A DNA stretch of 64,000 bases. Origin: Thiopseudomonas sp. GTDB taxonomy: Bacteria; Pseudomonadota; Gammaproteobacteria; Pseudomonadales; Pseudomonadaceae. The stretch lies in contig JALOAC010000006.1 in the NCBI GenBank assembly GCA_023228985.1, positions 1-64,000 on the forward strand, written 5' to 3'. The stretch's first letter is position 1, and each line of letters opens with the position of its first letter. Below the pieces are notes generated by a model. The model was given only the letters and a program-made list of their open reading frames with translations. It had not been told where the DNA came from and did not search any database. Of the stretch, positions 17,485 through 26,930 are shown in pieces. The position numbers were made by a program, and so were the translations under genes.

Positions 17485-17958
17485 AAAAATCACCTTAATA
17501 CGCGTACGCCAACAGCAGCAAGAACTGCTAAAGCCAATTTCACAAGCCATATTACGCAACGAGTGAGAAGCCCCAAAAAAAACTATTCCGCCAATCATGG
17601 TTCCCTTTAGTTTTGCTAGCAATTATAATTTAACCAGCATGGATGTGCCCGTGACGATAAAATCAAAACGTAGACCGCCAACACTGGCATCAAAATTGCA
17701 ATAGCGATCATGCTAATAAATAGCTAAGACAACCATTGTTGTGCTCCGCCGCACACTTTAAAAACTCTTACTAAAGACCTCTAGCTTAGGCCTTTGCGCC
17801 CAAATCGTAAAAACTGCAATTAAAGTCTTGCGCTATTGACCCTTATCAATACTCACTGCATCATGTTTAGTCACAATTTTTTTGTGACAATTGTGAACAC
17901 TTCACTCTGATGTGATTTGCTAATTATCTGCCCTAATAAACGGATGGAAAACCTCAAT
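17485..17958. other. Intergenic region upstream of ccoN
   Basis: About 470 bp between the divergent dehydrogenase and ccoN. The right part holds an Anr-type box (separate entry). The left 350 bp is AT-rich with no convincing coding frame; a 31-codon hydrophobic minus-strand frame at 17616-17711 lacks a ribosome site. Confidence 0.6.
17836..17849 (+). promoter_or_regulatory. Anr/FNR box upstream of ccoNOQP
   Basis: TTGACCCTTATCAA matches TTGAT-N4-ATCAA at 9 of 10 positions. Its centre (17842.5) is 41.5 bases before a plausible start at about 17884, with CACAAT as -10 at 17872-17877, a class II activator geometry. Site is seen; Anr control is inferred from the Anr gene downstream and from known Anr regulation of cbb3 genes. 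Confidence 0.75.
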
Positions 17959-19407
17959 ATGAATACGATAACGAGTTCCGCCTATAACTATAAGGTGGTT
18001 CGCCAGTTTGCCATCATGACGGTGGTCTGGGGAATTGTCGGAATGCTAGTAGGCGTTCTGATAGCTGCCCAGCTGGTTTGGCCTGAACTTAACATGGATC
18101 TTCCGTGGACAACCTATGGTCGTCTACGTCCGCTCCACACGAACGCAGTTATTTTTGCCTTCGGTGGTTGTGCGTTGTTTGCAACGTGCTACTACTCTGT
18201 GCAACGTACCTGTCAAACGCCTTTATTTGCACCTAAGCTTGCAGCTTTCACCTTTTGGGGTTGGCAGTTAGTAATTCTTTGTGCAGCTATCAGCTTACCG
18301 CTAGGTTTCACCACCTCTAAAGAATATGCAGAGCTTGAGTGGCCTATCGATATTTTGATTGCCGTAGTTTGGGTAAGCTATGCCATTGTTTTCTTTGGCA
18401 CAGTAGCCAAACGCAAAGCGAAACACATCTATGTAGGTAACTGGTTCTTCGGCGGTTTTATTTTGACCGTAGCAATGCTACACATCATAAACAGCCTAGC
18501 TATACCTGTACTGTCTGGCGGATTACTTAAGTCCTACTCTATTTACTCTGGCGCAACTGATGCTTTGGTTCAGTGGTGGTACGGCCATAACGCAGTAGGG
18601 TTCTTCTTGACTGCTGGCTTCCTCGGCATGATGTACTACTTCGTACCTAAGCAAGCTGAGCGTCCAATCTACTCATACCGCCTGTCAATTGTGCACTTCT
18701 GGGCGCTGATCTGTACCTATATTTGGGCAGGTCCACACCACTTGCACTACACTGCATTACCAGACTGGGCGCAATCCCTTGGTATGATTATGTCCTTGAT
18801 CCTACTGGCTCCATCCTGGGGTGGTATGATTAACGGTATGATGACCCTTTCAGGTGCATGGCATAAACTGCGTAGTGACCCAATCTTGCGCTTCTTGGTG
18901 GTATCCCTAGCTTTCTACGGTATGTCTACCTTTGAAGGCCCGATGATGTCCATTAAGACAGTTAACGCTCTGTCTCACTACACTGACTGGACTGTTGGTC
19001 ACGTGCATGCTGGTGCTTTAGGCTGGGTTGCCATGGTGTCAATTGGTTCTCTGTATCATGTGATTCCACGCCTCTTTGGTCGCGATCAAATGTACAGCAT
19101 TAACCTAATCAACACCCACTTCTGGCTGTCGACTATCGGTACCGTTCTCTACATTGCATCGCTCTGGATTAACGGTCTGGCGCAAGGTTTGATGTGGCGC
19201 GCCATTAACGATGACGGCACACTGACTTATACCTTCCAAGAGGCAATTGAGCTAAGTCACCCAGGTTTTGTGGTACGCCTAATAGGTGGAACTATCTTCT
19301 TCGTTGGTATGCTGCTAATGGCTTGGAACGTTTGGAAAACAATCCGCAGCGCGGATCCTGCTGAAGCTGCTGCTGCAAACCGTTTCACGGTTGAAGGAGC
19401 TCACTAA
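17959..19407 (+). CDS. ccoN: cbb3-type cytochrome c oxidase subunit I
   Basis: Catalytic subunit of the high-affinity cbb3 terminal oxidase, carrying heme b and the heme b3-CuB centre. 482 residues with about 12 membrane helices. Start at 17959 gives MNTITSSAYNYKVVRQFAIM, matching Pseudomonas CcoN; an upstream in-frame start adds 14 unmatched residues. Heme/CuB ligands appear as RPLHTNAVIFAF, QWWYGHNAVGFFLTAG, WAGPHHLHYTALPDW (paired His) and GHVHAGALGWVAM. It overlaps ccoO by one base (TAATG). Only one ccoNOQP set is present in the window, whereas P. aeruginosa carries two in tandem. Confidence 0.97.
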   Translation: MNTITSSAYNYKVVRQFAIMTVVWGIVGMLVGVLIAAQLVWPELNMDLPWTTYGRLRPLHTNAVIFAFGGCALFATCYYSVQRTCQTPLFAPKLAAFTFWGWQLVILCAAISLPLGFTTSKEYAELEWPIDILIAVVWVSYAIVFFGTVAKRKAKHIYVGNWFFGGFILTVAMLHIINSLAIPVLSGGLLKSYSIYSGATDALVQWWYGHNAVGFFLTAGFLGMMYYFVPKQAERPIYSYRLSIVHFWALICTYIWAGPHHLHYTALPDWAQSLGMIMSLILLAPSWGGMINGMMTLSGAWHKLRSDPILRFLVVSLAFYGMSTFEGPMMSIKTVNALSHYTDWTVGHVHAGALGWVAMVSIGSLYHVIPRLFGRDQMYSINLINTHFWLSTIGTVLYIASLWINGLAQGLMWRAINDDGTLTYTFQEAIELSHPGFVVRLIGGTIFFVGMLLMAWNVWKTIRSADPAEAAAANRFTVEGAH

Positions 19408-20018
19408 TGATTAAGCACGATACAATTGAAAAGAACATTGCCTTAATGGCATTGCTCATGATTTTAGTCGTCAGTATTGGCGGCTTAACACAAATCGTAC
19501 CTATCCTATTCCAAGATGTAGTTAATGAGCCGGTTGAGGGCCTCAAGCCTTATACCGCACTACAACTAGAAGGTCGTGATATTTATATCCGCGAAGGTTG
19601 TGTTGGCTGTCACTCACAAATGGTTCGTCCATTCCGTGCTGAGACTGAGCGTTATGGTCACTACTCTGTAGCCGGTGAGTTCGTCTACGATCACCCATTC
19701 TTATGGGGTTCTAAGCGTACTGGTCCAGACTTGCACCGCGTTGGCGGCCGCTATTCTGATGACTGGCACAAAGCTCACTTGTTCAATCCACGTAACGTGG
19801 TGCCTGAGTCCAAAATGCCTTCATACCCTTGGCTTGCTCAAAACAAGCTATCCGGTAATCACACTGTTGCTAAAATGAAAGCTCTGAAAACTCTCGGCGT
19901 TCCTTACACCGATGAAGACATGGGCGGCGCGGTAGCAGCTGTAAAAGGTAAAACCGAAATGGACGCGATTGTTGCTTACCTGCAGGTGCTAGGTACTTCA
20001 ATCAAGAACAAACGGTAA
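19407..20018 (+). CDS. ccoO: cbb3-type cytochrome c oxidase subunit II (monoheme cytochrome c)
   Basis: Membrane-anchored c-type cytochrome that passes electrons to CcoN. 203 residues: one N-terminal anchor helix (about 12-33) then a periplasmic domain with a single heme-binding CVGCHSQM motif and an axial Met in SKMPSYPW. ATG overlaps the ccoN stop. Confidence 0.97.
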   Translation: MIKHDTIEKNIALMALLMILVVSIGGLTQIVPILFQDVVNEPVEGLKPYTALQLEGRDIYIREGCVGCHSQMVRPFRAETERYGHYSVAGEFVYDHPFLWGSKRTGPDLHRVGGRYSDDWHKAHLFNPRNVVPESKMPSYPWLAQNKLSGNHTVAKMKALKTLGVPYTDEDMGGAVAAVKGKTEMDAIVAYLQVLGTSIKNKR

Positions 20019-20023
20019 TCATA

Positions 20024-20215
20024 ATGGACATAGGTACAATACGCGGTATAGGCACAGCAATGATTCTCATTGCATTTGTGTGCCTCGTATTTTGGGCATA
20101 CAGCAGTAAGCGCAAAAAAAGTTTCGATGAGGCAGCCATGCTGCCCTTCGGCGAAGAAAGCTTACCGACTGATACCCGTAATGACCAAAACTCATCTAGG
20201 AGTACACACCAATGA
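20024..20215 (+). CDS. ccoQ: cbb3-type cytochrome oxidase subunit CcoQ
   Basis: Small single-span subunit that stabilises the CcoP-CcoNO interaction. 63 residues: one helix at about 5-26, then a basic stretch SSKRKKSFDEAAMLPF typical of CcoQ/FixQ. It overlaps the ccoP start by 4 bp. Confidence 0.93.
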   Translation: MDIGTIRGIGTAMILIAFVCLVFWAYSSKRKKSFDEAAMLPFGEESLPTDTRNDQNSSRSTHQ

Positions 20216-21123
20216 CATCATTCTGGAGTTGGTACGTTATATTACTCACCACGATGACCATTATCGGTTTAGTGTGGTTAGTACTTTCAACGGCAAAAGG
20301 CCAACGTGCTGATATCGCCGAAGAAGCAATGGAAAACAGCTGGGACGGCATTCGCGAGTATGACAACCCGTTACCACGCTGGTGGTTCTTACTTTACATG
20401 GGCACTGTTGTATTCGCAGTCGGCTACCTTATCCTTTACCCAGGCATGGGTAACTACAAGGGTATCCTGCCAGGCTACGAAGACGGCTGGACCTCTGCCA
20501 AACAGTGGGAACGTGAAGTAGCCAAGGCTGATGAGAAATACGGCCCGATCTTTGCAAAATACAAAGCTATGAAAATCGAAGACGTTGCTAAAGATCCAGC
20601 AGCAATAGATATCGGTTCTCGCTTGTTTGCTAACCACTGTGCTATTTGCCACGGTTCGGACGCCAAGGGTTCACCTGGCTTTCCAAACCTAGCTGATAAA
20701 GACTGGCGCTGGGGTGGCGACGCTGAGACTATCCAAAAGAGCATTCTGCACGGTCGTACTGGTGTAATGCCTGCTTGGGGCGCAATCATAGGTGAAGACG
20801 GCGTTAAAGACGTTGCTGCCTATGTTCGCCAAGAAATGGCTGGCTTGAAAGCTCCTGAGGGTACAAGCGCTGACTTGGAGAACGGTAAGCAAGTGTATGC
20901 CACTACTTGTCTCGCCTGTCACGGCCCAGAAGGTAAAGGTATGGCGATGCTTGGCTCACCTGACTTAACCAGCCCCGCTGGTTGGATCTGGGGTGCTAGT
21001 TTATCGCAAATCGAAAATACAGTACGCAACGGTCGTACCGGTGTAATGCCTGCTCAAGCTGAGTTCTTAGGTGAAGAGAAGGTACACATCCTAGCTGCTT
21101 ATGTGTATGGACTAAGTAACTAA
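20212..21123 (+). CDS. ccoP: cbb3-type cytochrome c oxidase subunit III (diheme cytochrome c)
   Basis: Diheme membrane cytochrome receiving electrons from soluble cytochromes. 303 residues: two N-terminal membrane helices (about 5-25 and 58-80) with the FixP signature IREYDNPLPRWWF between them, then two cytochrome c domains with heme sites CAICHGSD and CLACHGPEG and axial Met in the repeated GRTGVMPAWG / GRTGVMPAQA segments. Last structural gene; a terminator follows. Confidence 0.98.
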   Translation: MTSFWSWYVILLTTMTIIGLVWLVLSTAKGQRADIAEEAMENSWDGIREYDNPLPRWWFLLYMGTVVFAVGYLILYPGMGNYKGILPGYEDGWTSAKQWEREVAKADEKYGPIFAKYKAMKIEDVAKDPAAIDIGSRLFANHCAICHGSDAKGSPGFPNLADKDWRWGGDAETIQKSILHGRTGVMPAWGAIIGEDGVKDVAAYVRQEMAGLKAPEGTSADLENGKQVYATTCLACHGPEGKGMAMLGSPDLTSPAGWIWGASLSQIENTVRNGRTGVMPAQAEFLGEEKVHILAAYVYGLSN

Positions 21124-21142
21124 TAGTTCAACAACAAGCAAT

Positions 21143-21176
21143 AAAAGGGCCAGCTCATTGCTGGCCTTTTTTTATT
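21143..21176 (+). terminator. Rho-independent terminator after ccoP
   Basis: GGCCAGC, 5-nt loop, GCTGGCC, then seven T. It separates the structural from the assembly operon. Confidence 0.88.
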
Positions 21177-21253
21177 TCCCTCAAAAGTTCATCCTTAAAA
21201 GAAAACTTTTTACACAACAACTCCAAGTTTGTTCGAAAATTTAATCGGCTAGG

Positions 21254-21267
21254 TTGAGGCATATCAA
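21254..21267 (+). promoter_or_regulatory. Anr/FNR box and promoter upstream of ccoGHIS
   Basis: TTGAGGCATATCAA matches the box at 9 of 10 positions. A -10 TAGAAT (21289-21294) puts the start near 21301, so the box is centred at about -41, class II geometry. Confidence 0.72.
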
Positions 21268-21548
21268 AAACAATATCGCGAGAAAGCTTAGAATTTACCG
21301 GCTATAAGATGCTAAGATGCACATAAACATGCTTTAGCATCCTTCTTCCAATATTTTAGAAGACTTCACTTTTTAGAACTGCCAAGCCTTTTTCGAAGCA
21401 CTTCACATGCCTCTAATTATCGAGAAGTGACTTGGTGTCGCACTTCACGCAACTAAGACTAAAGCAGTGTACTATAGCTTCAGCCAGTACCATTTGGGCT
21501 AACCAGCTTAATACTGGGATACTCCATTCACTGCCACGGAACAAGCAA

Positions 21549-22952
21549 ATGAGCGAGCAAATACCTGTAAAAAATGTAACCCCTCCAACCGAATCCGGCA
21601 CGCTGTACGCTAAGCGCACGAAAATTTTTACGAAAGCCTTCACTGGAATTTTTAGAAATATTCGCATTGCTTTTGGTGCCGTATTATTTGTACTGTTCTT
21701 AGGAACCGCTTGGATAAACTGGGGCGATCGCCAAGCCGTCTGGTGGAACTTACCAGAGCGTAAATTCTATATTTTCGGCGCAACGTTCTGGCCACAAGAC
21801 TTTATGCTTTTATCTTGGCTACTTATTATCTGCGCCTTCGGTCTCTTTTTCATCACCGTGTTTGCGGGTCGTGTTTGGTGTGGCTATGCTTGTCCGCAGA
21901 CAACCTGGACATGGATTTTTATTTGGGTTGAAAAAATAACTGAAGGAGACCGCAACAAGCGCATGCGCCTCGAAAAAGCTCCAATGTCTATGGAGAAGTT
22001 TTTGCGTCGCGCCGCCAAGCATGGTCTTTGGCTCTTAATTGGTTTTGTCACAGCCTTCACTTTTATGGGCTATTTCAGCCCCGTGCGTGAACTATTCCCC
22101 AGCTTAATCAGCGGAGAAGCTTCGGGTTCAGTTTACTTCTGGATCGCCTTCTTCACTGTCATGACCTATCTTGCTGCCGGCTTTATGCGCGAACAGGTCT
22201 GCATCTATATGTGCCCCTACTCCCGCTTCCAGAGTGTGATGTTCGACAAGGACACCCTTATCGTCTCTTACGATGTAGAACGTGGTGAAAAGCGCGGTGC
22301 TCGTAAGAAAGGCTCAGATTATAAGGCCGAAGGTTTAGGTGACTGCATTGATTGCAACCTCTGCGTTCATGTCTGCCCTACCGGCATTGACATCCGCGAC
22401 GGTCTACAAATTGCGTGCATAAGCTGTGCAGCTTGCGTCGACGTCTGTGATGACGTTATGACCCGAATGGGCTATGACAAGGGCCTGATTAGCTATACTA
22501 CTGAGCATAACTTAACCGGCTCGAAAACCAAATTGCTGCGCCCGCGCCTTATTGGTTACGCGACGGCACTGTTATTCATGATCGGTTTATTTAGCTATAA
22601 CATCACAGCGCGCACACTTGTTGAGCTGAACGTAATTAAAGACCGTATTCCATATCGCGAAAACTTTGATGGCCGTATTGAAAACGTCTACCTACTGCGC
22701 GTAATCAACAAGGATCAGCTGAGCCATACCTTTACCATTGAAGCTACTGGTATCGAAGGATTACGCTTGGAAGGTAAGAAGACTGTAGAGGTGGGTGCTG
22801 GCGAAATTTACTCAACGCCTGTATCTTTATCTGCTGACTTTGACAACTTAGCTGCAGGACCCAACAAGGTTCAGTTCAACATCAAATCCACCGATGACGA
22901 AAGTATTTATCGCGTATCGAAAACCACCTTTATTGGGCCTCAAGCACGTTAA
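21549..22952 (+). CDS. ccoG: Cytochrome c oxidase accessory protein CcoG (FixG/RdxA)
   Basis: Polyferredoxin-like membrane protein required for cbb3 oxidase biogenesis; the family is implicated in reducing copper for the CuB site. 467 residues from ATG at 21549 (GGAA upstream). Features: helices in the first 200 residues with CGYACPQTTWTWIF and CIYMCPYSRFQSVMFD, then a ferredoxin domain CIDCNLCVHVCPTGID / CISCAACVDVCD for two [4Fe-4S] clusters, a further helix near 340, and a C-terminal IG-like domain. First gene of the assembly operon. Confidence 0.97.
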   Translation: MSEQIPVKNVTPPTESGTLYAKRTKIFTKAFTGIFRNIRIAFGAVLFVLFLGTAWINWGDRQAVWWNLPERKFYIFGATFWPQDFMLLSWLLIICAFGLFFITVFAGRVWCGYACPQTTWTWIFIWVEKITEGDRNKRMRLEKAPMSMEKFLRRAAKHGLWLLIGFVTAFTFMGYFSPVRELFPSLISGEASGSVYFWIAFFTVMTYLAAGFMREQVCIYMCPYSRFQSVMFDKDTLIVSYDVERGEKRGARKKGSDYKAEGLGDCIDCNLCVHVCPTGIDIRDGLQIACISCAACVDVCDDVMTRMGYDKGLISYTTEHNLTGSKTKLLRPRLIGYATALLFMIGLFSYNITARTLVELNVIKDRIPYRENFDGRIENVYLLRVINKDQLSHTFTIEATGIEGLRLEGKKTVEVGAGEIYSTPVSLSADFDNLAAGPNKVQFNIKSTDDESIYRVSKTTFIGPQAR

Positions 22953-22966
22953 TTAAGGAGCTTAGT

Positions 22967-23473
22967 ATGCAACTCGAGCAACAAGTTTATCCATGGTACA
23001 AAGAATTCTGGGCATGGTTTTGCGTTGGGATTCTTGTCTTAGCCGTAGTGCTCGGGTTGGGCCTACTCACCGTAGCAATAAATAACCCTCCCAGCATCGT
23101 AGTGGATAACTACTACGATGTAGGTAAAGGGATTAACAAATCTCTAGAGCGCGAACGCCTAGCAAAACAACTAGGCATGCGCGCCACGCTCACTCTTAAT
23201 CTAGAGCTAGAACAGGCAGAGCTACAACTTGAGGGAAAAAGTTTGCCACAGCAATTGGTACTGAACATCATCTCACCTACCCAACCAGAACAGGATCGTC
23301 GTGTGGTATTACAGCCAGCTGATGCCACTGGCCTGTACCGCGGTTTGCTAGGCGAGCCTGTGTTAGGTAAACGCTTTGTTGAATTGCTCGGTCAGACAGA
23401 CGGCCAAGAATGGCGACTCTTTGAAGAAGAAAAAATTGAGCCGGGTCAGCGTATCGAGCTTGGCTTGAACTAA
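22967..23473 (+). CDS. ccoH: cbb3 oxidase assembly protein FixH/CcoH
   Basis: Single-span membrane protein needed for stable cbb3 oxidase assembly. 168 residues: one helix at about 15-38, then the conserved NPPSIVVDNYYDVGKGIN segment and a beta-rich periplasmic domain. GGAG precedes the ATG; 14 bp after ccoG. Confidence 0.94.
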   Translation: MQLEQQVYPWYKEFWAWFCVGILVLAVVLGLGLLTVAINNPPSIVVDNYYDVGKGINKSLERERLAKQLGMRATLTLNLELEQAELQLEGKSLPQQLVLNIISPTQPEQDRRVVLQPADATGLYRGLLGEPVLGKRFVELLGQTDGQEWRLFEEEKIEPGQRIELGLN

Positions 23474-23526
23474 GTCTACTACTCGCTGGCTGAACCCCAC
23501 AGCCAGCTTTAAACCTGAAGTAATCA

Positions 23527-25938
23527 ATGACTGCACCGCTTCCCTGCTACCATTGCGGCTTACCTGTTCCAGCTAACACGGACTTTGAAGCTGTCGTGTT
23601 ACAGGAAAAGCGTGCTTTTTGCTGCCCTGGCTGCCAAGCAGTAGCCCAAGCAATAGTAGAAAACGGTTTAGAAAGTTACTATCAGCATCGCAGTGAACGC
23701 TCATCTAACCCCGACGAACTCCCCGGATTTATTCCAGATGAGCTGAAGCTCTACGATCGCGCTGAAGTCCAACAGCCTTTTGTACGCTCTGAGGGCGAGT
23801 TCAGCAGTACCCAGCTTCTTATTGAAGGCATAACCTGTGCTGCCTGTGGCTGGCTCATTGAAAAGCATTTGGCCAACATACCTGGCGTTAACAGCAGTCA
23901 ATTAAATCTGAGTAACCATCGCCTGCAAGTGCAATGGGACGCCAGCAAACTACCTCTTTCCGATCTTTTACACAGCATTCGCAAAATAGGCTACGCCGCA
24001 CATCCGTGGCACCCCGATGCGGTTAGCATGCAAATGGCGCAAGAAAACCGCGCTGCATTGAGAAAGCTGGGGCTGGCGGGATTGCTGTGGATGCAAGTCA
24101 TGATGGCCTCCATGGCGACTTGGCCCGAGTTTAATCTTGACCTCTCTGAAGCAATGGACGGCGTTCTGCGTTGGGTCAGTTTATTGCTCACCACACCTAT
24201 TATTTTTTACTGTAGCACTGAGTTTTTTTACGGCGCTATGCGTGACATTAGAACCCGCCACTTAACCATGGACGTTTCTGTATCCTTGGCTATATTAGGC
24301 GCCTACTTTGCAGGCATTTGGTCAACGGTTACGGGACAAGGCGAGCTTTATTTTGATGCCTCAGGTATGTTCGCATTTTTCTTACTGTCCGGTCGCTACT
24401 TAGAAAGGCGAGCCAGAGAACGCACCGCAGCCGCCACGGCGCAGCTGGTCAATCTGCTTCCTGCATCCTGCTTGATTGTTACAGAAGATGGCCAGTCAGA
24501 ACGCATTTTGCTCAAAGACTTACAATTACAACAACAGGTTATCGTGCCGCCCGGACATCTAATCCCAGCTGACGGTATTATTTTAGCCGGCCAATCAAGC
24601 GTGGATGAGTCCTTACTAACGGGTGAATACCTACCCTTACCACGCCAGCCCGGTGATCAAGTAACAGCGGGCACATTAAACGTAGAAGGCCCTTTAACGA
24701 TTCAGGTACAGGCGCTTGGCGACAATACGCGGCTTTCAGCCATTGTGCGTTTACTGGAGCGGGCGCAATCACTGAAACCAAAATTCGCTGAATTTGCAGA
24801 TCAGGTTGCACAGTGGTTTTTAATTGGCGTGCTGCTGATAGCTGCCATTGTGGGCTTAATTTGGCTGCAGATAGATGCTGCACGCGCCTTCTGGGTGGTG
24901 CTCTCACTGCTGGTAGCCACCTGCCCCTGCGCGCTCTCGTTAGCCACACCTACCGCACTAACCGCAGCGACAGGCAGTCTGCATAAATTAGGCTTATTGA
25001 TCACCAAAGGCCATGTACTGGAAACCTTTAAGCAAATTGATACTGTTATTTTTGATAAAACAGGCACCTTGACCGAGGGTCGCCTCACTCTTAAACAGGT
25101 CGAATGCTTTCCAAGCTACACGCACGAGCAGGCTATGGAATGGGCTACGGCGCTAGAAAACCGCTCCGAACACCCTATTGCTCGTGCTTTTGGTCACAGT
25201 AAGTTAGTGGCTGAGGACGTTATTAGCAATCCCGGTTTGGGTTTACAAGGCAGCATTGCAGGCAAACAAATGCGCATTGGTCGACCGGACTATGTCAGCG
25301 CTTTAAGCAATACAACAACTCCATCAGCGCCAACCGCTCAAGGCCAATGGTTACTGCTCGGTGATACACAAGGACCTATTGCATGGTTCGCACTGGATGA
25401 CCAGTTACGCAAAGATGCTTCTGCATTGCTAGAAGCTTGCCGAGCGATGGGCTGGCAAACCCTATTACTCTCTGGCGACAGCTCACCCATGGTGCATGAA
25501 ATTGCACAACAACTCGGTATTACTGATGCAAGAGGCAGTTTAACGCCCAACGATAAGTTAAAAGTGCTGGAGCAGCTGCACCAACAAGGTCACCGCGTGC
25601 TCATGCTGGGCGACGGGGTGAATGATGTGCCTGTACTGGCTGCGGCCGATATCAGCATTGCCATGGGCAGCGCCACAGATTTAGCCAAAACCAGCGCCGA
25701 TGCAATTTTATTATCAAATCGACTCAGTAGCCTAGTTGGTGCATTTGCCATCGCTAAAAAAGCACGGCGCATTATTATTGAGAACCTAACTTGGGCTATA
25801 CTCTACAACGGACTTATTATTCCTTTTGCTGCAGTAGGCTGGGTTACTCCTGGCTGGGCAGCCTTAGGCATGTCAGTTAGCTCCTTATTAGTTGTACTCA
25901 ATGCTCTACGCTTAACAGCAGTAGCCGAACATACTTAG
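23527..25938 (+). CDS. ccoI: Copper-translocating P1B-type ATPase CcoI (FixI)
   Basis: P-type ATPase that supplies copper to the periplasmic side for the CuB centre of cbb3 oxidase. 803 residues. The N-terminus has a cysteine pair CYHC (7-10) and CCPGC (32-36), then a heavy-metal domain with GITCAACGW (Cys104/107). The transmembrane metal site is CPCAL, followed by phosphorylation motif DKTGTLTEG and hinge GDGVNDVPVLAAADISIAMG. CcoI/FixI enzymes differ from CopA export pumps by this N-terminal metal-binding block and by lying in the ccoGHIS operon. Confidence 0.97.
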   Translation: MTAPLPCYHCGLPVPANTDFEAVVLQEKRAFCCPGCQAVAQAIVENGLESYYQHRSERSSNPDELPGFIPDELKLYDRAEVQQPFVRSEGEFSSTQLLIEGITCAACGWLIEKHLANIPGVNSSQLNLSNHRLQVQWDASKLPLSDLLHSIRKIGYAAHPWHPDAVSMQMAQENRAALRKLGLAGLLWMQVMMASMATWPEFNLDLSEAMDGVLRWVSLLLTTPIIFYCSTEFFYGAMRDIRTRHLTMDVSVSLAILGAYFAGIWSTVTGQGELYFDASGMFAFFLLSGRYLERRARERTAAATAQLVNLLPASCLIVTEDGQSERILLKDLQLQQQVIVPPGHLIPADGIILAGQSSVDESLLTGEYLPLPRQPGDQVTAGTLNVEGPLTIQVQALGDNTRLSAIVRLLERAQSLKPKFAEFADQVAQWFLIGVLLIAAIVGLIWLQIDAARAFWVVLSLLVATCPCALSLATPTALTAATGSLHKLGLLITKGHVLETFKQIDTVIFDKTGTLTEGRLTLKQVECFPSYTHEQAMEWATALENRSEHPIARAFGHSKLVAEDVISNPGLGLQGSIAGKQMRIGRPDYVSALSNTTTPSAPTAQGQWLLLGDTQGPIAWFALDDQLRKDASALLEACRAMGWQTLLLSGDSSPMVHEIAQQLGITDARGSLTPNDKLKVLEQLHQQGHRVLMLGDGVNDVPVLAAADISIAMGSATDLAKTSADAILLSNRLSSLVGAFAIAKKARRIIIENLTWAILYNGLIIPFAAVGWVTPGWAALGMSVSSLLVVLNALRLTAVAEHT

Positions 25939-25952
25939 TAGGAGAATTTTAC

Positions 25953-26147
25953 ATGGCAGCGTTATACGTCATGATTCCAGCGGCACTTATTTTAGTCATC
26001 ATTGCTGCCCGCTTCTTTTTCTGGGCGGTCGATAGCGGTCAATATGATGATCTAGACAGCCCTGCGCACAGCATTTTATTTGACGATCCACTCAGTCACG
26101 TAAAAAAACTAGCCAACGAAAAAGCCAAAGAACAAGACGATGCTTGA
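25953..26147 (+). CDS. ccoS: cbb3-type cytochrome oxidase assembly protein CcoS
   Basis: 64-residue membrane protein required for heme and copper insertion into cbb3 oxidase. One helix (about 4-25) followed by the family segment FFWAVDSGQYDDLDSPAHSI. AGGAG precedes the ATG. It overlaps the next gene by 8 bp. Confidence 0.95.
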   Translation: MAALYVMIPAALILVIIAARFFFWAVDSGQYDDLDSPAHSILFDDPLSHVKKLANEKAKEQDDA

Positions 26148-26823
26148 TGTTGTCCCATTAATTATTTCTGCATTTATCATTGGCCTACTCGGTGGCGGCC
26201 ATTGCATTGGTATGTGCGGCGGATTGATGGGCGCCCTTGCATTAGCAATCCCCAAAGAGCAACAGCATAAAAAACTGCTTTATCTGATCCTGTATAATCT
26301 AGGTCGCATCATCAGCTATGGTATTGCAGGGTTTATTTTTGGCCTAGCTGGATGGGCTATCGATCAAAGCCCAGCCGCCGATGCTTTGCGCATTGTTGCT
26401 GCGCTATTGTTAATCAGCATGGGACTTTATCTAGCCAATTGGTGGTCGGGCCTAGTCAAGATTGAGAAAGGCGGGCAATTACTCTGGCGCCACATTAAAC
26501 CGGTTGCACAACGCTTTATTCCCATCCAAAAATCCAGCCATGCTCTCGGTCTTGGTTTGCTATGGGGCTGGCTGCCTTGCGGTCTGGTCTACAGCACTGT
26601 TATCTGGTCGGCCAGCCAAGGTGATGCCAGCCTAAGTGCTTTGCTGATGGTATTCTTTGGTCTAGGTACTTGGCCAACTCTTATTGCCTCTGGCTTTGCT
26701 GCTGAACGACTTACGCACTTCCTACGCTCGCGCAACGTGCGCTCTGCCGCTGGCTTGATGATTATCCTCTATGGCATCTGGACTTTTCCTGGTCCTCACC
26801 ACTACTGGCTGATCGAGCATTAA
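26140..26823 (+). CDS. TauE/SafE (UreH-like transmembrane) family protein
   Basis: Polytopic membrane protein of the cytochrome-biogenesis/UreH transmembrane family often encoded after ccoS. 227 residues with about six helices. The first helix contains GGGHCIGMCGGLMGA, and WGWLPCGLVYS opens the second half: paired cysteines in membrane helices suggest metal or thiol handling. Because it overlaps ccoS, co-translation with the cbb3 assembly genes is likely and a copper role is plausible, but the substrate is unproven. Confidence 0.88.
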   Translation: MLDVVPLIISAFIIGLLGGGHCIGMCGGLMGALALAIPKEQQHKKLLYLILYNLGRIISYGIAGFIFGLAGWAIDQSPAADALRIVAALLLISMGLYLANWWSGLVKIEKGGQLLWRHIKPVAQRFIPIQKSSHALGLGLLWGWLPCGLVYSTVIWSASQGDASLSALLMVFFGLGTWPTLIASGFAAERLTHFLRSRNVRSAAGLMIILYGIWTFPGPHHYWLIEH

Positions 26824-26852
26824 AAGCATTTGCCAGAACGCAAGTTTTTCGC

Positions 26853-26866
26853 TTGATACAAATCAA
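26853..26866 (+). promoter_or_regulatory. Perfect Anr/FNR box upstream of the hemN-like gene
   Basis: TTGATACAAATCAA matches TTGAT-N4-ATCAA at all ten positions. A -10 TATACT lies at 26889-26894, placing the start near 26901 and the box centre at -41.5. This is the best-formed Anr promoter in the window. Confidence 0.85.
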
Positions 26867-26930
26867 GAAGCCCAAATAGCACTCTCCCTATACTTGCCCA
26901 ACAAGCCTTTCTCAAACGGGTACATACTTC

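Larger units (their letters stand above)
21124..21548. other. ccoP-ccoG intergenic region
   Basis: 425 bp holding the ccoP terminator, an Anr-type box with matching -10, and an untranslated leader of about 245 bases. An in-frame TTG at 21432 could extend CcoG by 39 residues but has no family match. Confidence 0.65.

Noticed and set aside
17616..17711. 31-codon hydrophobic frame on the minus strand upstream of ccoN
   Set aside because: ATG without a ribosome site and no resemblance to CcoM or other small oxidase subunits.
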